A DNA stretch of 64,000 bases from Adiantum capillus-veneris (GCA_014529385.2 CM043960.1:30691396-30755395), one strand, 5' to 3'. Shown: positions 11,906 to 27,725, counted from the first letter of the stretch. Made by a program: numbers and translations. Notes: generated by a model from the sequence alone, not told the origin.

Positions 11906-14201
11906 TCGATATTATTTTAATAAGATTAAAAAAAGCTCTTCTTCTTCTTTTGTCAGGTCGTTTGCAATGTAGGCAGGTCTAGGCTCTTCTTCTGGTTCGG
12001 CATGATCTATCTTTTTTGCATTTTTTTCAGGTCCTTCATAGGACTCGCCCTGTTTTTTGTAGTTCGCTGAGACAGGTTGTTCGACTATGATTTTTTGGTC
12101 TTGGAGAGTATATTTCTTGTGATGGGATGGAACACTCATTACATGTTCACTATCCTCCTCAATGGTTTCCATTCCAGTTGTATATATCTCCTTTAGAGCT
12201 TTTTTCAACTCTTGATATTTCTTTCTCCGTTCAACTCGTGTCATGGTTGAATTCTTGTCCTGGTATTTAGGTTTTTCTTGAGTCTCCTTTCTCATTTTTC
12301 TCGATGTTTTTGATATTTCTTGTTTTTCATTTAAAGGATATCTACCAGTGATTTTGTCCTTGCACAATCATGTGCATCTATCTGCATCAAAAACTGTGTT
12401 CTACTGGAGACTGATGACATAGGTCTAGCCTTCAAGTTTCTCGTGTCTCTTTTTCTACTATACCATTTTTGTCTTCTTGATTTCTGGTTTGGAAAGTAAA
12501 AAAACTTTTCCTCCCCTCCTTTCATGAGTAGTTTAGCTCTCACATGTTCCCTTTCTGACCCCGAATCATCTGAGGTAGCTGAATGTTCTTCTAACTCATT
12601 TGTTGCATCATAGTAGAGGTCTGAAAAAACTTGTTGAGCTTTCATCAAGTCCTTGGATTCTTGAATTTAGTCTTCAATCTGAAGGACTAAAATTGTTTGG
12701 ATGGGAATTATGTCATAGCCATCATCATTGCAAATTGAGTAAGCATAGACGTATTTACACATACATCCATTGTTGCTAAGATTTGAGTCCACTCAAATGG
12801 CTCAAACAAATATTTAGGAAAGGGTTCAGGTACATAGACTTCGTCTATGCAATCCCGTTTTAAGATACATTCTTCTCATTTTAAACTCGCATTTTTTGAG
12901 GCTCTGCACATCCAAATAGGTGTGTCTTTGTTCAACCAAGATGGAAGCTTAGTTTTAGCCAAACAGACTGAATCAAATTCTTGTATGGACATTTTTATGA
13001 CATCTCTATAAGTGTGATCTTTAAGATTAACCCTTGTTATTGATCCCACTTGCTTCAAGTACAAATAATTGTTTCCCTAGTCCTGGATGAGTTGTACTTG
13101 TTGCATAAAAGGTCTTCCCAACATGATTTCGTAATTGAGTTTCTTTCCAAAGTCCACTATGGCAAAAGTGTGTTGATATTCAATCCCACAGGAATTAACT
13201 ATCACTTTTTCAAGCATTCCTAAGGGTCTTTTGATGTGTCTATCAGCCAATTGTAATTTCTTCAAGTTTATCTAATGGCTAGTTGTCCCCAAGATTCCCA
13301 TACTGCTTTCGTGGCTATAGCAATGCCTGCCCCACTATCCAGTATTGCCATGGTTTTGATATCATTATATCTCACTAGAAGGGTCATGTTCCTTCTCCCC
13401 TTCATAATATTCTTCAACCTTGCTCATTGGAACATATTGAATGTCTTTGTTATCCAGTTCATGTTTCAATTTTCCCACATTCTTTGCGACTAGCCCTGTT
13501 ATCCCCACCTTCTCTAGAGTTTTCTGTAGATCATTCCATAAATATGGTCTGACTTTTAACATTTCTTTGAAAGTAAGAGTGCATTGAATGGGTGTAGACA
13601 TGATTGAATGAAGGTTGTCTACTTCTAGGATCTATTCCGCTCTTTTTTTCTAGGTGGTTTTACACACTATGGATTCATCTTCGTTATCGCCCAAGTAAGA
13701 GGGTAGTGTTTTCAAAGTCAATGGTTTAGATATTCTTGAAGCTTCAGATCCGCAATCCCCATACAAGGATTGTACATCCATGTCCATATCAGGAGGTAGG
13801 TTGTCTAACCAAACTTTCTCTATAGGATCTGACTTCAAAGTTAGGCTCCTATCATTAATCCCTATAACTTTTTCCCATAAGTGTCCTGGCTAGTCTCCTT
13901 CTACGAATGGAATTCCGTCTAAGGCAGCTTTGCTATCCGGCACTATAAATTCTGGCTCTTTTGTTTCAAGGTGGGATTCTAACACCACTTTGAATTTTTC
14001 TTTACTAGTTTCTACCACAAGTTCCAGAGGTTTTTCCATACTCTCGAGCTTGAGTTTTTGTTTTTCCAACATCTCTTGAGTAATTCTTACCAAATTATGA
14101 TAAGTTTCAAGCTTAGCTGCTTCCATGTCTGGAGAAGGATAATTTTTCCATTTGTTTTCCATGTTTTGGCCTGCTTTAAGTCCCACTTGGTAAGCTTCCA
14201 A
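11906..14201 (-). pseudogene. Element A protease and protease-RT linker
   Basis: Fragmented frames read leftward. 14201-13890 is a Lys/Glu-rich helical segment. Further on, AILDSGAGIAI near 13280-13350 is the retropepsin active site with an intact DSG triplet. 13265-13077 continues with NYEIMLGRPFMQQVQL, the C-terminal protease element. From 12648 to 11912 a charged linker (RVERRKKYQELKKALKE, then PAYIANDLTKEEEELF) leads directly into the RT region; such linkers are familiar from Tat/Athila-type elements. At least five stops or shifts interrupt it. Confidence 0.75.
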
Positions 14202-14254
14202 GGTTGCATTAATAGGCTAAAAAATTTTGTCTACCAAAATTGATCCTCCAGATT

Positions 14255-15780
14255 TCAATGTGGTTTCCTTGATTCACTTCCAGTTTCTTTCATTTTTTCT
14301 TGGAATAGTCTCGTTGCTTTCTCCTCGATTTCAGACCTTTGTTTCTGTTTTCTCATCTCATACCTCTTACTTCTACTTCTTTTGGTCTTTTGAGATGAAA
14401 TTTTAGTATTCTCCGAATCATCAAAGGAGTTATGTTTCTTTTTCTTAGCTTGGGCTCTGGTGATTACCTTGATTGGAACAATTGCTTCACTCTCAGATGA
14501 GCTACTAGGTATCACTTGAATTACGTTCACTATGGTTTTACCCTTGTTTAAAGAATTTTTTGGACAATCCTCAGAAAAGTGTCCTCCCTTTTTGCAACAT
14601 TTAGCTACATAGTACATTGGTGCAAGCTTTGGTGTAGTTTAAGTCACAGGTTCCTCCATTGATGTTGGATGTGAATTATACCAATCTCCTTCTACCATTA
14701 TTTTAGATGGACTAGGCTCAACATAGGGTGTAAAGGCACTAGTGCTTGTTCATCTATGACTCCCTCTGAATGCATATACTTTACATGCACTACATTATGT
14801 CCAGGATATGGAGGTTGTTGACCCAACACAGGTTGAGGTCTTTCCATACCCATAGGTGGTCTTTGAGCTAGAGCCATATTAGGCTGGTATCAGTACATGA
14901 GTTGCCCTTGTGACCTCATAGGCACGTATTGAACATTTCCATCATACTTTGGTTGGTCGTAGCAGTCATTGGTCTCATGGTTGGTCCATTTATCCTCGAT
15001 TGCACACCATTTTTTTGGCCTAATTGGTTGTCCTTGTTGAGGTATCCCTTGCCCTGGTCCCCTCATAGGTGCTTTTTGCATATTATTCATCCTTTTGAGC
15101 ATGTCTTCTATGGCCGTAAGCGGAGCTGCAGCAGTTGTTCCCACTTGTGCTGGTTTGGTGGATGTTGTTTTCTCGCTTTGGTTATCCTTAGGAACATCTT
15201 CTTCATTGAAAATATCACAATTGTCTCCTAAGTCAATAGCATATAGCATGAAGTTCTTTGTTTAGCAGTCCCTCTAGAAACAATGATACTAGTCTTTCTT
15301 CTGCAGGTATCTCTAGCTCTGGGCATCTTGGAATGTATTGCTTCATTCTAGTTGCACAATCCCTAACAGACTTACCTTGTTTCTATTTGAATCTATAGGT
15401 TTGAGGCACCGTATTGTGTTTGATCCCCGTTTTGGAACATGCAGCTACAAATCCTTGAGCTAATGTATTCAAGTCCATCATCAACCTTGGTGGAATGTTT
15501 TGGAAACATGTCAATGCTTTTCCATCTAATGTCATTCCAAATTCCTCAAATTGAGTATGGAAATCAAATATGCATTTTGCTCTTAGCACTTGTTTAAAGC
15601 TTTCCAAGTGGTCATATGGATCCCCAGATCCACTGTATTTTTTGATCCATTTTTGAAAATCAGCTGGTCTGACACGTCTATTTGGTTCATCTCTCGGTCT
15701 CCTGGAAGTGGTTCTGTTTCGAGTCCTTCAAACCAGTCTGTTAAAAATAGTGACTCATGTAGCCCTGGATTGGCTTTAGT
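14255..15780 (-). pseudogene. Element A gag
   Basis: Capsid-type retrotransposon gag domain: GSGDPYDHLESFKQVLRAK opens it near 15650; GKALTCFQNIP and TLAQGFVAACS continue at 15607-15383; after a frameshift RMKQYIPRCPELEIP and FLEGLLNKELHAM follow. A Pro/Gln/Met-rich linker (15249-14890) leads to a nucleocapsid region, CCKKGGHFSEDCPKN at 14617, a CCHC knuckle whose first Cys appears displaced. The end is Lys/Arg-rich (SQKTKRSRSKRYEMRKQKQR), a likely RNA-binding tail. Gag coats the element RNA in virus-like particles. Two stops and at least one shift are visible. Confidence 0.85.
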
Positions 15781-15814
15781 GTCACCCGTTTTTCTTCGTG
15801 ATGAGGCTTTAGTG

Positions 15815-16520
15815 TCACCCGTTTTGCTTCGTGATGAGTTCTTCTTTGCGAATAGTTTCTGGTCCTTGGCCCAATATCCAATTCCTTATGGAGTACCCTT
15901 GATATTTAGTCTGCTCCACCTTCTCAAGAGTCATCATAACAAAGTTATTGTTATAATAATCCCTAAACAGGTAGGTTGGTAGATCTGTTGTACCCTTATC
16001 TTTGATTTTGAAGATATAGATGATCTTCATGGGTGTTAGCTGTCTTGATTTGGCATGAGAAGTCCATAGGATATTTTGACGTTTCTATCTTCCCAACAAT
16101 AGACTCTGATCTTAGGATTATCAGTACTAAGCCGTTTCAAAGGCTTCAAATCAACTTGATCGTATTCCTCGTATTCTAAAGTCGGTGGTACTTCTTTTCC
16201 TGCCATATCTAGAATTATGGTATTTACTTCTAAACCCCATTTTTCTATCACGTCATGGTTTTCAACTTGTAAATACTGAGTTCCGTTTCTATCCATGTAC
16301 GTTTGTTTTCCTTGATTTCCTCTTCAAACTCTATGCCATGGTCATCAATGCAAATATCATACTCTTCATTAGGATCTAGGTAAACCTGAGCTCCATGGCG
16401 ATTAGTCTTATAAAAGGAGAGTATGTGCTTATATCGCACTGTCGTTCCGGTTTCTGAATGAGTTGAATAGGAAGACATTTCAGATGTTGATTCTAAAAAA
16501 GTGTCTGAGACTTCTTCCAA
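15815..16520 (-). pseudogene. Extra ORF upstream of element A gag
   Basis: Three overlapping short frames (16520-16248, 16296-16036, 16030-15815) form one broken acidic protein. Motifs include TYMDRNGTQYLQ and VYLDPNEEYDICIDDHG. The YxDxxGxxY pattern recurs in the unrelated-looking proteins of element C (26-28 kb), so the two families may share an ancestral module. A 33-bp direct duplication (15776-15808 and 15809-15841, GTGTCACCCGTTTT) lies at its 3' end. An ORF before gag is known in some Tat-lineage elements; function unknown to me. Confidence 0.5.
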
Positions 16521-16892
16521 GATAGGTGCAAGTGATTGCCTTGATTCACACTCTCTTCGGTGGATACCCTACTAGCAGTCTCTCAAAATATTCCTTGATT
16601 TGCTAGTATACAACCAAATCTAAGGTTCATATAGACTTATGAATCCGTGGATAGAGTACTTACCGTCGGATTGACTTGTTTGCAACTTTTTCCAGGCTTT
16701 CAATTCCTTGTCCGCAAACTAATCCTTGTATCAATTTTGATCAAGTTAGCTATTCTTTCACAAAGACTGTACAAGTTTTGCTAGCTATTGCAACTGGTCT
16801 ATGTGTATCACTTCAACCTTGAGCTAAGTGAGTCAGCAATTGAGACTTTCACATTCTAATTTTGCAAAAAGCCAAAGGACTAATCTGCAACC

Positions 16893-18060
16893 TTGAAACT
16901 TAGTGAACATGTACCAATTTGGATCCGATTGAACCCAAAATTGCCCGATGTCCTTGTATTGTGTTGGTCCAACACTGTAAAAGTTCAAAAGTCAAAAATT
17001 TGTCTCTGTGTATCAGTAGTAAATAATCATGATTATTTACTTTTCTTAAATTTTTGGACTTTCTGGCTTGTTTTGCCAAGTATGCAACTTTTTAAGGTCT
17101 CTGGACAACTTTCACTAAGTTTGAACGAAATTTGTTCAAGTTATCAACTGTTTCGTGTCTGCAGACTCAATTTTCAAGAATCTAGCTTAAGTCTCACTTT
17201 TGTGATCCAAATTTCACCAAAATTGATTTATGTGATCTACTTAGTATGCTTGAGCTTGTGGTATACTCAAATGTGCAAGAATATCAATTGTTGTAGCATA
17301 TATAAATAATTATGATTATTTACTCATGCTATTTTTTTTGCAAGTTTTTGACACAATCTTGACATAGATCTGTTAAGCAGCTTAACTTAAGCTCCCTAGC
17401 CAAGTTTCATCAAGTTTGGATAATTTTTGTTCAAATGGTCAACAGTTTTGTGTTTGTAGACTGACTTTGCAAATTTGGCCACATTTTTTAATCCAATGAT
17501 CCAAATCTTACCAAATTTGGTTTGTGGGCTTAATATAACATGATAAAACTAGTGGTATGCTGACTTCGTAAAAGAAGTTGGAAAATAGGACAAGAGTAAA
17601 TAATCATGATTATTTACTTCTGGCAGATTCTTGCATCTTTTTGGTCAATTGAGCATGTACACTTGTCTATCACATCAATATAAGTCTATGAGTCAAGTTT
17701 CATTGAGTTTGGACAAAATTTTTCCGATTTACACTCAAGTTCTCGAAAGTCAATACAGAGTTTAGTTTTTACCAAGTTTTTGGTCAGTTTGGTGATCCAA
17801 ATTCTATGGGCCTTTACAAAAGTTGTTTGTAGACATGCATAGAGTCTCTAGTATCAACCTTTGTTAGTTTTGATCTGAAAGTAAATAATCGCAATTATTT
17901 ACTTTAGGCCTAAAATGAACACTTTTTTGAACTTTTTCACTGGATAGTCTTTTCATGAGCTATTTTAAGCCTCTGAGTCAAGTCAAAATTTAATTTGGCT
18001 TAAAATGTCAAGAAAAAGTAAATAAATTGAGTTTTTGTAAACTCTTGAAATTTTTACCTC
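16893..18060. repeat. Leader repeats with a 22-bp palindrome every ~285 bp
   Basis: The palindrome GTAAATAATCATGATTATTTAC occurs at 17019-17040 and 17596-17617 exactly, and with small changes at 17302-17323 and 17881-17902. Spacings are 283, 294 and 285 bp. Between them, similar phrases recur (CAAGTTT, GGACAAAATTT, CAAGTTATCAAC, TCTGCAGACT), so the region is a degenerate tandem repeat of about 285 bp. It lies in the leader between the 5' LTR and gag of element A. No coding function. Confidence 0.8.
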
Positions 18061-18573
18061 AATGCATCCTTGAGCTTACCCACTGGTTCGTACAACTTTT
18101 AAAGCATACTCTCTAGTCAGATTCAGTGGTTGATAGCCTTCTCGTGCTATTTCTAGCCGTAGACCTGGAATTCTGCAACTTCACATAACAAATCACAATT
18201 GATTCTTTTGGAGAGAGTAATGTTTTGAAATCCACCTCAGATTCTACTTACCCTACTCCTAGGTTCTACTACAATGGGGTTGTGGAAGATGTCCGCAAAC
18301 ACTCATTTTCTTGTTTTTTATGGTTTTCTGAGCCTTGATCTTAAGACTTGTCTCGTCCATCAATCATTGTCAAAATCCTAATCTGTTTCTACAATCCTAC
18401 AATCCTAAAGGTACTTAGCAAGTACAACCTACTTCCAAGCTACCTCTACACAGCAAAAGACGACAAGCTTAAGCTATGCGGTTTAAAAAGAAAGTTTTGA
18501 CTCTAAGAGATCCTAGAGGAAGTTAAAGGATAACTTCACAAAAAGCTCGTGTTTTTCTCGAGTTTAGACCAAA

Positions 18574-19431
18574 TGTGGGACGGGTGTCTAACCTCACTCC
18601 TATCTTATTGCAGACATAGGGAGAACCACAAATATAATTGTCAATCTCTAAGAAAACAACAAACAACTCGCATCTAACTCAGGCTACACTCAAATGACTG
18701 AAATCACCAAAAGCTAATCGCTCATCGACAAACAAATCACATCCGTTACAACATCAAATGACATCCAAATGTAATGAAACTTCTAGGACATGTTTATAAG
18801 ACCTAAGCACACATGCTTATGGTCTCAAATATCACTTTAGGTCAAGTGCAAAAATCACGATTATTAACAACAGCAGTGAGTTTTTGACCTAGTCGTTTTC
18901 GACCCAGAATGCATCTAAATGCTTAGCAATGATGCCCCAATACCCCACCTATACTTAATTTTTTATTTTAAAGCTAAAATTCCTATTTATAATGAAATGA
19001 GGCCACGGGTCGGCGATATCAAAAGCTATGAAATATCATGAAATGTTTACGTCAATGCGTAGAGCTCTTACCTACGGTTGCAATGCAACAGACGCGATTG
19101 CAATGTGACAACCAAGGAGGGAGTAGGAAGTGCGAGAGGGAGAGAAGTGAGCGCCGTTAGCTCACGCTGTGTTTCTATTATCCAAAACTTATATAAAACT
19201 TTCAAAAATTGGCTTTTATATCTTAGCCAAAGTTTTTGGTGGTCAAAACTAATACTCTGGGAGCTCTAACTAAAGATATGTTGATACAATCGGAAGCTTG
19301 TAGCCCCGGCTCATCAATTACAATCTTTATCTGGAAAGTAGGAGTTACAATATTCCCGAGTTATCAAAATAATAAATGTTTTTACAATGAAAGCTCTGAA
19401 AAATGGTATCCAAGTTAGCTTGCTGCTAACA
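18574..19431 (-). repeat. 5' LTR of element A
   Basis: About 858 bp, partner of 959-1856. On the minus strand it starts TGTTAGCAGC and ends CCCGTCCCACA, followed by TTTGGTCTAAACTCGAG as the probable primer-site region. I could not name the tRNA. The outer edge abuts the ATGAT duplication at 19432-19436. Confidence 0.9.
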
Positions 19432-19436
19432 ATGAT

Positions 19437-20735
19437 TTTTGTTAAAGATTCTCAAAATGAATCTAATTTTTAGCAAAAGAAGATATAAACAATCAAAAGA
19501 AACTAGAGTTATCCAATTTTCTCAAGGGATTCCTTTTTATTGATGACATTCCTTGTGAGCTACCTCCCAAACGAGGGAATGACGACCATGCAATTGAACT
19601 TCTTCCTGGAAGCTCACTGCCTAATAAACCTCCTTATTGAGTTTCTCAAGCTCAACAAGAGGAGATTATGTTGCAAGTGCATGAGTTAGTTGAGAAAGGC
19701 ATGGTTAGGCCTAGCTCATCTCCATTTTATTCACCAATGTTATTAGTGAAAAAGAAAGATGGCACATATTGTATGTGTGTCGATTATAGAGCACTAAATA
19801 GAATCACTATCAAGAATAGGTTTCCCGTTCCATGGGTAGAAGACCTATTTGATAAGCTACAAGGGTTGACCACTTCAGTAGGATTGACCAAAAAAGTGGC
19901 TACCATCAAATAAGGATAGTTGATCAAGACACTATAAAGACCGCATTTTGCACTACGTTTGGTCTTTACAAGTACATTGTCATGCCTTTTGGATTGACCA
20001 ATGTACCAGCCACATTTAATCACCTGATGGAGAAGCTATTCAGACTTCATGAAAGCTTCACTAGAGTGTTCTTTGATGATATAATCATCTACTCTAATTC
20101 ATTAGATGAACACAAGCAACACCTCTAGGTAATATTTCAATTTTTATGAGAAAATAAAATTTATATTAATTGAAAGAAAAGTGATTTTTTCTTAGGATTC
20201 ATTATTTAGAACATTATCTCTCAAGATGGCATCCAAATGGATCCATCAAAGTTAGAGGTAATAAAAGGATGGCCTAATCCAAGGAATCTACATGAACTAA
20301 GAAGCTTTATAGGTATGTGTGCATACTATAGATGCTTCATACAAAAATTATCACAAATCACCGGACCATTACATGACCTAACAAAGAAAAATGTTAGGTA
20401 TATATGGTCCGCCAAGGAGAACAATGCTTTTGAAAAGCTTATCACTCAATCTGTGCTTACACTGCCGGATCTCTCAAAGCCATTTGAGCTCCAATGTGAT
20501 GCATGTGGTGATTTCCTTGGAGCTATTTTGATCCAAGAAGGGTACACCATAGCCTATGAAAGTTACAGGCTCAACCCTGTTGAGCAAGCTCTAGGTATGT
20601 ATGAGAAGGAACTCTTTGCAATTCTACATTCTCTAGACTCGTGGAAGCACTATTTATTAGGGACTCCTTTCATTCTGTGAATGGATCACCAAAGCCTTAA
20701 GTACTTCATGTCACAGATCATAGTTAGTAACCCAA
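19437..20735 (+). pseudogene. Element B reverse transcriptase and RNase H
   Basis: Continues element B after element A. DDIPCELPPKRGNDDHAIEL leads into RT: HELVEKGMVRPSSSPFYSP, VKKKDGTYCMCVDYRALN (19668 onward), then after a shift [31 protein letters not shown] and RVFFDDIIIYS. The catalytic pair FFDD is intact. The thumb follows in 20237-20680 (RSFIGMCAYYRCFIQKLSQI), then RNase H FELQCDACGDFLGAIL with its first Asp, KELFAILHSLDSWKHYLLG, and MDHQSLKYFMSQ at 20681. The reading leaves element B near 20735. Several stops and one shift. Confidence 0.9.
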
Positions 20736-20737
20736 TA

Positions 20738-20973
20738 GTGAAGCCGAGACCCTGCATCCCATGCGCACACTGTTTTTCTCTCACTCTCGTACTGTGCCAC
20801 ATCAGCATTGCTGCATTGTGTCGTAGGCTCTCTCTCTCTCATTATTCTTTCTTCTCTGCACACGAGCGCGCCATCACCGGCTTCATGTACCATAGCCTAT
20901 AGCCTATTGCCATAGCTCCTCCTTGAATCGTGCCATAGCCTATTGCGTATGAATCATGCTCCTCCTTATGCGA
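20738..20973 (+). repeat. Displaced copy of an element C leader segment
   Basis: About 146 bp (20738-20883) closely matches 24598-24743 inside element C (GCCGAGACCCTGCATCCCA through TTCTTTCTTCTCTGCACAC). The remaining 90 bp contain short repeats of CATAGCCTATTG. It replaces the part of element B that should encode the end of RNase H and start of integrase. It lies just outside the 5' LTR of element C. Confidence 0.75.
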
Positions 20974-22235
20974 TGTTAACTGAGTCAACGTCAATTAACA
21001 GGAGCTGCTAAAGACCGAAGACGTACTGATGCACATCGAGGATGAATACAAAGAAGCAGTGAAGATTGGAGTTACATATTTTTCACATTTTTCCAGTCAC
21101 GTATTGTAAATTCTCGATTTATTTGAAGCCATTGTAATATTTTAATGTGTTACGGGCTGAATGGGAGTTCCAAGATGTAAAGAACAAGCCAGTTAGTGTG
21201 CCTAGGTAGCAGATTCAATAAGTGGTGTAGCCCTAAAGGCCTTGGGCGCCCGGACATTGCACATTTTTACCCTAGGTACATAAGGCAGTGTGTAAAGAAA
21301 ATTAAGGTTCTCAAGCTCATTATTGAGAGCACTCTTTGGTGAGATCTCTTGAGGTGTGTGGCTATGGAGTCCTTGAGCTTCTCCTTGATCATGTGACTTG
21401 GTTAACACTAATCAATGCTTAATTCTCTTTCACTATGCCTCTCTCATGCTTCTTATGATTTCCTATGATGCTTAGATTAGCTAGATCATAACTAATTAGT
21501 GGTTAATACCTCTCTAATCTTGTGTGATTTCCCTCTTTTGATTGTGTGTGCATGTAGGTTTGATTGGAGTGTGGTGCTCGATAGATCTATGTGTGTGTGC
21601 TTGCAATTAGTGTGTTACCCTAGGTACATAAGGAAGTGTGTAAAGAAAATTAAGGTTCTCAAGCTCATTATTGAGAGTACTCTTTGGTGAGAGCTCGAGG
21701 TGTGTGGCTATGGAGTCCTTGAGCTTCTCCTTGATCATGTGACTTGGTTAACACTAATCAATGCTTAATTCTCTTTCACTATGCCTCTCTCATGCTTCTT
21801 ATGATTTCCTATGATGCTTAGATTAGCTAGATCATAACTAATTAGTGGTTAATACCTCTCTAATCTTGTGTGATTTCCCTCTTTTGATTGTGTGTGCATG
21901 TAGGTTTGATTGGAGTGTGGTGCTCGATAGATCTATGTGTGTGTGCTTGCAATTAGTGTGTTACATGATAGGATTAGTGTTGTGTGCGTCTTGCAATCGT
22001 AGTATGTGTGATTGGGTTGATTGAGGTGAAGATAAGTGGATGTGGAGATGGCCCTTCATTGTGGCTTAGCTCCTCCATAGGCCGAGAAGCTCACCTCATA
22101 GAGTCAACCATTCATGTTGCCATGATTAACTCACTAATCGTGTGAGTGTTTCCATGTCCTAGCCGGGTAGCTCATCCCTCCGGATTGATAATTTTGTTGG
22201 TCATTGGAGCTATTGCAACAATGAGACCCCCAACA
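20974..22235 (+). repeat. 5' LTR of element C with an internal duplication
   Basis: 1262 bp against 913 bp for the 3' LTR. The difference is a tandem duplication of 348 bp: CCTAGGTACATAAGG starts at 21271 and again at 21619, and the following 340 bases repeat almost exactly. The end CCCCCAACA is followed by TTTGGTGCTGCTTCCAAGG, probably the primer-site region; I could not identify the tRNA. Confidence 0.9.
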
Positions 22236-25585
<3,350 letters not shown>

Positions 25586-26648
25586 TTGTTCAAGGCCCAG
25601 GTTTCATCGTTTCAAAAGGTTGCAATCAATTTTGACACTGTCGAGCTAGAGTTAATCAACTGTTGTGAGTCTAAAAAGCAGCCTTATCAAACCCAAGTAG
25701 GAAATGGTTTTGCTAATCAATACCAAAATCTTCTAGGAAAGAGATGTGACAGATTGAGCCAATATGGACTCAAATTGAGCCGAGAATTCAAGTACAACAG
25801 AGCAAGCCAATAGCAGTAGCAACACATGCACAACTACAATAGAGTAGAGTTTACAGCTATATGGTTACAATGGAGATAAAATCTTATATGCAGATTCAGA
25901 AGGCCATATATACTTGATGAGAAGTAAAAGCAACACAAGAGCCAAGATCCTCTTGATCAAAGTAAAGCCAGATTCAGAAACTCGCAGATGTTCACAGACT
26001 TCAGTGGAGCTAGGTATTGCAAACACAAAGATGAAGTACAAATAGAAGTGCAAAAAATTGACCAAAGTGTTTATCCAAATTTTCACAAGCCAACAAAGCA
26101 TCCATTTAGTGCATATACAATGAGGATCATTGTACATGGACTACAGTGGTCAGATCTATAGTCAAGAACCAGAATTGCTAGATCCAACAGATCAACCAAT
26201 AGAAGCTAGTCTAATTGGAGAAAAACGTCAAAGATTGTACAAAGGTCAAGATGGAGCATTCTATAGCATGATGCTCAGTGTTCTACACTTGGCAAGAACA
26301 GAAGCAAAAACTTCTCAAGAAGAGCTTGACATGATAGAACCAAATGAAATACCACCAGTCATGGCATATTGCTTAGATTGTGGACAAAAAGGTGGAAATT
26401 TTCCTGAAGATTGTCTAAGAAATCCTGCCAACAAGGACACATCAACTGCCAAGCAAAGTACAGAGAAGATTGAAAATACGAATCTCGATGTAAGAGCATC
26501 TAACTCGTCACTTTTAATGCAATCATATGATTGTGCATTACCATTAGAAGCACCAGTAAAAACATTGCAAGTTCAAAATCAGCATAAAGATGCACAGGTA
26601 CCTGAAAAGCTTAAAATTGATTCTTTGAACAACAAATTCTTGCATTAA
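25586..26648 (+). pseudogene. Element C gag-like N-terminal region
   Basis: Broken frames. 25586-25813 is a Gln/Asn-rich stretch. Near 25865-25910 another frame reads NGDKILYADSEGHIYL. 26130-26648 is a clean 172-codon frame with YMDYSGQIYSQE, LYKGQDGAFYS and a knuckle-like CLDCGQKGGNFPEDCLRN. The last resembles a gag CCHC finger, but one Gly is inserted and His is replaced by Asn (GGNF for GHF). The position just after the leader and the finger-like motif suggest a gag role; the repeated YxDxxGxxY motif is unusual for gag. Confidence 0.55.
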
Positions 26649-26729
26649 TTTGGTCAAGGTGTCGAGATATCACCGAAAGTTGAAAAGACTATTAGGTTTG
26701 CAAATGATTCTGCATCCATTGTCACAAGT

Positions 26730-27395
26730 GTGCAATCATTCACGAGTCTAAGGGACACATCAAACAAAATGATGCTAGCATTGTATGGCATCCATAATTC
26801 ATATGCACACTATGTAGACCAAAAAGGAAAACTATACAAAAAGGATCAACCAGTGTTTGAACGGCCCACACACCAACTCATAGAAGTGCGTCCAGTGATA
26901 GATAAAAAAGGATGGTTCATTTCAGAGGAAAGAATCTATTATAGCCTATCCTCTCTAGAGCTGAAGGATATTACCCGAGTGAACCCAAAAATCTGTTCAG
27001 AGACAAATTCTCCTCCATCGGAAATCAAACTTCAATGTTGTGACCAAACAAGGATATACTTTGACAAAAACAATGGTAGATATAGACGAGATTCTAGCAT
27101 CTATGATGCCTTGGGTCCTGAAACCACAGAAGTTCATATCATAGGAGAACCATGGGATAGACAATGTCAGAGCAAAGATAATTCTATCTACAGCTTAACT
27201 TGGGGAATAATTTGTCATGTTTCAAGGAGATATATAGGAAATTATACAGAAAGTTCACAGATGCCAACCATCAATAGTGCTACCCAAAGTGTACCTTCAC
27301 AGTCCCAAAAGATGATATTAAACCAGAGCCAAATAATTTTGAACTCTTACAATGAAGTAGGCTATAGTGATCACCCTATGAAGGGGGAGCTATAA
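26730..27395 (+). CDS. Element C internal ORF with YxDxxGxxY motifs
   Basis: 221 codons, clean. Contains HYVDQKGKLYKKDQPVFERP, IYFDKNNGRYRRDSSIYD and several Tyr/Asp-rich blocks. No transmembrane segment or signal peptide. I do not recognise a named domain. It reads with the same polarity as its neighbours and is probably part of one decayed polyprotein: the stop at 26648 and restart lie within about 80 bp. The repeated motif looks like a short structural repeat unit. Function unknown. Confidence 0.45.
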   Translation: MQSFTSLRDTSNKMMLALYGIHNSYAHYVDQKGKLYKKDQPVFERPTHQLIEVRPVIDKKGWFISEERIYYSLSSLELKDITRVNPKICSETNSPPSEIKLQCCDQTRIYFDKNNGRYRRDSSIYDALGPETTEVHIIGEPWDRQCQSKDNSIYSLTWGIICHVSRRYIGNYTESSQMPTINSATQSVPSQSQKMILNQSQIILNSYNEVGYSDHPMKGEL

Positions 27396-27412
27396 ATCCA
27401 TCAAGCTCAGAT

Positions 27413-27597
27413 TATGTACAAGGAAATGCTACACCAGTTAGAAGGCCTAGAGACTCTAAAGTCTCTAGTCAACTAACTCCTTCAAAGCAGAAACCATTGA
27501 AAGATCATATGTACAAGGAAATGCTACACCAGTAAGAAGTCCTAGAGCCTCTAGTCAACTAACTCCTTCAAAGCAGAAACCATTGAAAGATCATATG
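27413..27597 (+). repeat. Tandem duplication of about 90 bp
   Basis: TATGTACAAGGAAATGCTAC starts at 27413 and 27508. The copies differ by a 9-base deletion (GACTCTAAA missing in the second) and a few bases. Lies between open frames of element C. Confidence 0.85.
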
Positions 27598-27725
27598 GTT
27601 GTTGGAAGTTTACAATTGACCAAATCCCATCAGAATCTGTAGACAAATGCTTATATGAAGATCACCAGGGATAAAAGTTTTAGCTGATCTCCACAAGTCA
27701 AAGTCAAAAGCCAACAAGTACAATA

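Larger units (their letters stand above)
959..19431 (-). mobile_element. Element A: Tat/Athila-like Ty3 LTR retrotransposon, 18.5 kb
   Basis: Two alignable LTRs (18574-19431 and 959-1856) bound the element. The 5-bp duplication ATGAT sits at 954-958 and 19432-19436. On the minus strand the element begins TGTTAGCAGC and ends GTCCCACA. A polypurine tract abuts the 3' LTR on the minus strand, which fixes the orientation. Internal order on that strand is a repeat-bearing leader, an extra ORF, gag, protease, a long linker, RT, RNase H, integrase, and then unusual material including an LTR of a different family. No chromodomain is visible. The linker motif FAWSYKD before RT and the overall size suggest the Tat/Athila side of Ty3, from memory of those families. 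Confidence 0.88.
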
